A stretch of DNA of 64,000 nucleotides from Terriglobia bacterium (lineage in GTDB: Bacteria > Acidobacteriota > Terriglobia > Versatilivoradales > Versatilivoraceae), in assembly GCA_951813285.1 (NCBI GenBank), contig OX638355.1:432501-496500 (forward strand). The letters are read 5' to 3'. Shown here in pieces: positions 60,724 to 64,000 of the stretch. Within the stretch, counting starts at the first letter, position 1. Each line of letters starts with the position of its first letter. The notes beneath the pieces were generated by a model that was given only the letters and a program-made list of their open reading frames with translations, did no database searches and was not told where the DNA came from. The position numbers were made by a program, and so were the translations under genes.

Positions 60724-62142
60724 ATGGCTATCCAGGCCGATTCCCAACCCGCCGCCAGGCCAGCGAGGCCAAGCGGCGTGCGCCACGGCGTGCTGGGGTT
60801 GCTGGCCCTGGCGGCCGCCAGCGCCTACCTCACCCGTCACTGCATCGCCGTCGCCAACACCACCATCCAGAAGGAGCTCCAGTTCACCACCGAGCAGATG
60901 GGCTGGATACTGAGCGCCTTCATGGTGGGCTACCTGGCCTTTCAGGTCCCGGGAGGCTGGCTGGGGACCCGCCTGGGACCCAGGTGGGCCTTTTCCCTCA
61001 TCAGCCTGCTCTGGTCGCTCTTCAACCTCTGGTCGGCCAGGGTGTATTCCTACTTTCCGATGCTGGTCTCGCGGGTGGCCTTCGGCGCCGCCCAGGCCGG
61101 ACTGGTGCCCATCGCAACCCTGGTCATCAACGACTGGTTCCCCGAGCGGCGGCGCGGCTTCAGCAGCGCCAGCGTGGAGACCTCCATGTCCATCGGGGGC
61201 ATCGTCACCATGGGATTGACGGCTTTCCTGATGCAGCGCTTGCCCTGGCGGGAAGTCTTCGGCCTCTACACCTGGGTCGGTGTGGCCTGGGCCGTGATCT
61301 TCTACTGCTACTTCCGCAACCACCCCCGGCAGCACCCCTGGGTGAATGAGGCCGAGCGGGATCTGATCGCCCGACCGCCCTTCCCCAGCCAACCGGGGGT
61401 GTCCCACCCCGACTCCGGCCGGAGCCGGCCCCAATCGGCCGCCGCCGGGAATCTCCGGCCCAACCCGAATCCCGAAGTCCCGGCGACGCTGCTGGCCGGC
61501 ATGATCGGGAGTCGCAGCCTATGGGGGATCTGCTCTCAGCAGTTCCTGAGAGCGGCGGCCTACGCGGTCTTTGTTACCTGGTTCCCCGCCTACCTGGAGA
61601 AGAGCTACGGAATCACCCCCGCCCAGGCGGGATGGTTCACCGTATGGCCTCTGGCGGCGGCGGTGACGGGGTTGATGGCGGGCGGCCTGCTGGTGGACGG
61701 GTTGTTCGCCCGGACCGGCAGCAAGCGGATCAGCCGCAGCCTGGTGGCCTGCTTCGGCATCGGCGCCGCCGGCCTGCTGACGTTGTCGGCGCTGGGGGCC
61801 ACCTCGGCTCCGCTACTGGTGGGGTTGCTGTCGGCGGGGTCGCTGGCCGGTTCCTTTTCCGGTCCCCCCTCCTGGACGGCCACCATGGACATCGCGGGCC
61901 GCTACAGCGCCCTGCTGATGGCGGTAATGAACATGGCCGGAATCGCCGGGGCCCTGCTGATGCCCATCGCTCTGGGCTACCTGATCGGACACATCGAACG
62001 CACCGGCGGCGACTGGAACCTGGTGCTCTATCTCATTGCCGGCACGCAGTTGGCGGCCGCGCTCTGCTGGCTGGCCGTCAGGCCCGACCAACCTCTCATG
62101 AAGCCGGCCGCCGGGCGGGACCCGGCGCCCCTGGAGGCGTAA
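60724..62142 (+). CDS. MFS transporter, anion:cation symporter-like
   Basis: The 472-residue protein has about 12 membrane helices. GWILSAFMVGYLAFQVPGGWLGTRLGPRWAFS is the helix 2-3 loop typical of the ACS group (hexuronate, glucarate and galactonate transporters), and RVAFGAAQAGLVPIATLVINDWFPERRRG belongs to helix 4 onward. The central loop (about 218-252) is Pro/Arg-rich. The ATG at 60724 was chosen from the family start. It lies 29 bp before the D-aminoacylase gene, so both probably serve one uptake-and-use pathway, with D-acyl amino acids or an organic acid as the cargo. Confidence 0.9.
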   Translation: MAIQADSQPAARPARPSGVRHGVLGLLALAAASAYLTRHCIAVANTTIQKELQFTTEQMGWILSAFMVGYLAFQVPGGWLGTRLGPRWAFSLISLLWSLFNLWSARVYSYFPMLVSRVAFGAAQAGLVPIATLVINDWFPERRRGFSSASVETSMSIGGIVTMGLTAFLMQRLPWREVFGLYTWVGVAWAVIFYCYFRNHPRQHPWVNEAERDLIARPPFPSQPGVSHPDSGRSRPQSAAAGNLRPNPNPEVPATLLAGMIGSRSLWGICSQQFLRAAAYAVFVTWFPAYLEKSYGITPAQAGWFTVWPLAAAVTGLMAGGLLVDGLFARTGSKRISRSLVACFGIGAAGLLTLSALGATSAPLLVGLLSAGSLAGSFSGPPSWTATMDIAGRYSALLMAVMNMAGIAGALLMPIALGYLIGHIERTGGDWNLVLYLIAGTQLAAALCWLAVRPDQPLMKPAAGRDPAPLEA

Positions 62143-62171
62143 CCAGCCCTCTGGAGAGGTGTCTCAGCGCC

Positions 62172-63755
62172 ATGACCTTCGACCTCATCCTGACCGGCGG
62201 AAAACTCCTCGACGGCACGGGAACCCCGGCCGTCTCGGCCGACGTCGGCATCATCGGAGAGAAGATCCAAGCCATCGGAGACCTCTCACGGGCCCAAGCC
62301 CGGCGAATCATTCCAGTGCAGGGTCTCACGGTCGCTCCCGGACTCATCGACACCCACACCCACTCCGAGGGAGCGCTTCTCCACGATCCCCAGCACGCCT
62401 ACGGATTGCGCCAGGGCATCACCACCGAGATCGTGGGCCTGGACGGGATGTCCTGGGCCCCCTTGTCCGGGCCCAATTTCAGGCTCTATGCCCGCTACCT
62501 GGGCGGGATCCTGGGAGACCCCCCGCCCGAGCTGGACATGAGCAGCATCGCCGCCTTTCGAGCGCACTATCACCGTAAGGTCGCCGTAAACGTGGCCTAC
62601 CTGGTTCCCCACGGGGCGCTCCGGCTGGAACTGCTGGGCTTCCGGGACCTGCCGGTACGGGGAGAGAAACTCCAGGCCGCCGGCCGGATGGTGCGGCAGG
62701 GGATCGAGCAGGGCGCGGTGGGGTTCTCCACCGGAGCCGCCTACTATCCCGGATACTGGGCGGACTCCCGGGAACTGGTGGAGATGTGCCGGGTGGTGCG
62801 CCAGGCCGGCGGCATCTACGTCAACGAGCCGCGAGTGGGAACACCCGGGCGCGCCTTCGGCGGCGGCGGGATTCAAGAGGGGCTGGAGATCGCCCGCCAG
62901 TCGGGGGCGTCGGTTCACTTCGCCCATCTCAGGACGACCGAGCAAACCGCCGGGCGCCTCCAGGAACTGACGGCCCCTATCGATCGGGCCAAGGACCAAG
63001 GGGTGGACTGCACCATGGACATCTATCCCTATCCCAGCGGGAGTAGCATCGCCGTAAGCTTTCTGCCCGGCGATATGCAGGAGGGCGGGCCCGATGCGAT
63101 TCTGGAGCGGCTGTCGCACCCGGGATGCCGGCGCGCCTTTCGGGACCACCTGGAGAACCGCCTGTTCGCACCGCTGGAGCCAATCACCTTCTCCTACCTG
63201 CCCCGGAACCCTCACCTGGAGGGGAAGAGTCTGGCCGAGGCTGCCCGTCGGAGGGAAACTTCCCCCACCCAAACGCTCTGCGACCTCCTGCTTGAGGAGG
63301 AATTGAAGGTCGGCTACCTCAACGCACCGCCCTCAAGCCGGGCACTGTGGCAGGCCATCGACAGGGATTGCCTGGAGTTGCTGGCCAGGCCCGACGCCAT
63401 GGCCTGCAGCGACATCACGCCCCTGGGAAGCGCGCCCCACCCCCGCTGCTACGGGGCCTTCCCCAGGTTCCTGGGACCGCTCAGGCGGCGCCACCGGACT
63501 CTGAGCCTGGAGACGATGGTCCAACGGATGACGGACGGGCCGGCGCGCCGCTTCGGGTTGACCGGGCGCGGCCGCCTGCGGCCGGGATATTTCGGCGACC
63601 TGGTGGCCTTCGACCCAGACGCGGTCACCGACACCGCCACCTATGAGGACCCCGTGCAGTTTCCGGTTGGTATCCCCTGGGTGGTGGTCAATGGTCAAGT
63701 GGCGGTGGAAGAGGGGCGATGCACCGGGGCCCTGGCCGGCCAGGCAGTCCCATGA
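62172..63755 (+). CDS. D-aminoacylase-type amidohydrolase
   Basis: Family members remove the acyl group from N-acyl-D-amino acids. The 527-residue protein has the metal motif DTHTHSEGALLHDP (HxH) near residue 63, an EIVGLDG strand, GAAYYPGYWADSRELVEMCRVV, VHFAHLRTTEQ (His ligand), and the late DITPLGSAPHPRCYGAFPRFLG with the catalytic Asp-like region. The middle cysteine ligand of some homologues (EIVGLCG) is replaced by Asp in EIVGLDG, which may alter metal binding. It follows the MFS gene by 29 bp. The ATG at 62172 has only a distant GGAGAGG. Confidence 0.86.
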   Translation: MTFDLILTGGKLLDGTGTPAVSADVGIIGEKIQAIGDLSRAQARRIIPVQGLTVAPGLIDTHTHSEGALLHDPQHAYGLRQGITTEIVGLDGMSWAPLSGPNFRLYARYLGGILGDPPPELDMSSIAAFRAHYHRKVAVNVAYLVPHGALRLELLGFRDLPVRGEKLQAAGRMVRQGIEQGAVGFSTGAAYYPGYWADSRELVEMCRVVRQAGGIYVNEPRVGTPGRAFGGGGIQEGLEIARQSGASVHFAHLRTTEQTAGRLQELTAPIDRAKDQGVDCTMDIYPYPSGSSIAVSFLPGDMQEGGPDAILERLSHPGCRRAFRDHLENRLFAPLEPITFSYLPRNPHLEGKSLAEAARRRETSPTQTLCDLLLEEELKVGYLNAPPSSRALWQAIDRDCLELLARPDAMACSDITPLGSAPHPRCYGAFPRFLGPLRRRHRTLSLETMVQRMTDGPARRFGLTGRGRLRPGYFGDLVAFDPDAVTDTATYEDPVQFPVGIPWVVVNGQVAVEEGRCTGALAGQAVP

Positions 63756-63830
63756 GCCCTTTTCATAATTCGTCAGGCAGCGGCATTTATTGCCGGGAAG
63801 GGTGTGACCCCCAGAAAGTCCATGGTCGGC

Positions 63831-64000
63831 TCAGCCTTCGGAGGAATTCTCTTTACGTTTGGGGCGAATATCCAGACCGGGCACGCCCAGATCCAGTCGG
63901 AACAGCGCGCCGGGTGTGCCTCCCGTGACGAAGAGCTGATCCAGCCCGGGACCGCCGAAGGCGCAATTGCTGGTGGTGAGGTTTCCGCCGGGATAGCGTC
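63831..64000 (-). CDS. SMP-30/gluconolactonase-like protein, C-terminal part
   Basis: On the minus strand, from the window edge to a stop at 63831-63833, the frame reads RYPGGNLTTSNCAFGGPGLD, QLFVTGGTPGALFRLDLGV and PGLDIRPKRKENSSEG. NLTTSNCAFGG-LDQLFVT and LFRLDLGVPGL are the last blades of SMP-30/gluconolactonase propellers, which hydrolyse sugar lactones. The catalytic residues are outside the window. It converges on the D-aminoacylase gene; 75 bp lie between. Confidence 0.8.
   Translation of the reverse strand, partial: RYPGGNLTTSNCAFGGPGLDQLFVTGGTPGALFRLDLGVPGLDIRPKRKENSSEG

Overview
The window is a GC-rich, tightly packed stretch of a diderm (Gram-negative type) bacterial chromosome. 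Type IV pilus ATPases, an LPS-type heptose kinase and isomerase, a lone c-di-AMP synthase (CdaA/CdaR) and the order tilS-ftsH-folP-cdaA-cdaR-glmM would suit an uncultured Acidobacteriota. That assignment is inference from gene content; there is no rRNA gene to settle it. No tRNA, rRNA, CRISPR array or prophage was seen.

Layout. 1-16.4 kb (+): end of a sensor kinase, an NtrC-type regulator, a DUF6178-like protein, tilS, a candidate structured RNA, ftsH, folP, the cdaA-cdaR-glmM operon, then pilB-pilT-pilC, broken by dispersed repeats. 16.4-19.2 kb: a two-TM protein, a cold-shock protein with a strong promoter and long leader, a family-5 uracil-DNA glycosylase and a Tat-tagged enolase-superfamily dehydratase. 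19.2-23.8 kb (-): type III glutamine synthetase, rarA, and a TrmH-type methyltransferase. 24-30.7 kb: TsaC/Sua5, a DUF218 protein, a repeat block, a secreted protein, a HhH-GPD glycosylase and two heptose kinases, one fused to GmhA.

30.8-35.1 kb is an accessory island: a RelBE-type pair with a palindromic operator, a TauE/SafE permease, a heavily deleted Eco57I-like modification/restriction gene, an MNT-HEPN pair and an IS630 transposase stump. 35.1-40.9 kb: a CPBP protease and a four-gene cluster in which two AlkP-superfamily enzymes flank a small RHH-like protein and an uncharacterised membrane protein.

41-53.7 kb (-): a DapA-like aldolase with an epimerase, a GNAT enzyme, ergothioneine genes egtB-egtD, an SRPBCC-SDR-TspO operon, and a sugar-isomerase/ABC operon whose permease-receptor fusion has the EgtU/OpuC architecture. 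The proximity of egtBD makes ergothioneine or betaine-like uptake plausible. 53.7-64 kb: a phospho-sugar mutase, the densest repeat block, and catabolic genes (ThDP enzyme, SDR, MFS transporter, D-aminoacylase, and the end of an SMP-30-like protein).

The most distinctive trait is a mosaic of several dispersed repeat families filling the large intergenic gaps. One copy has been captured as the last 28 codons of pilT.
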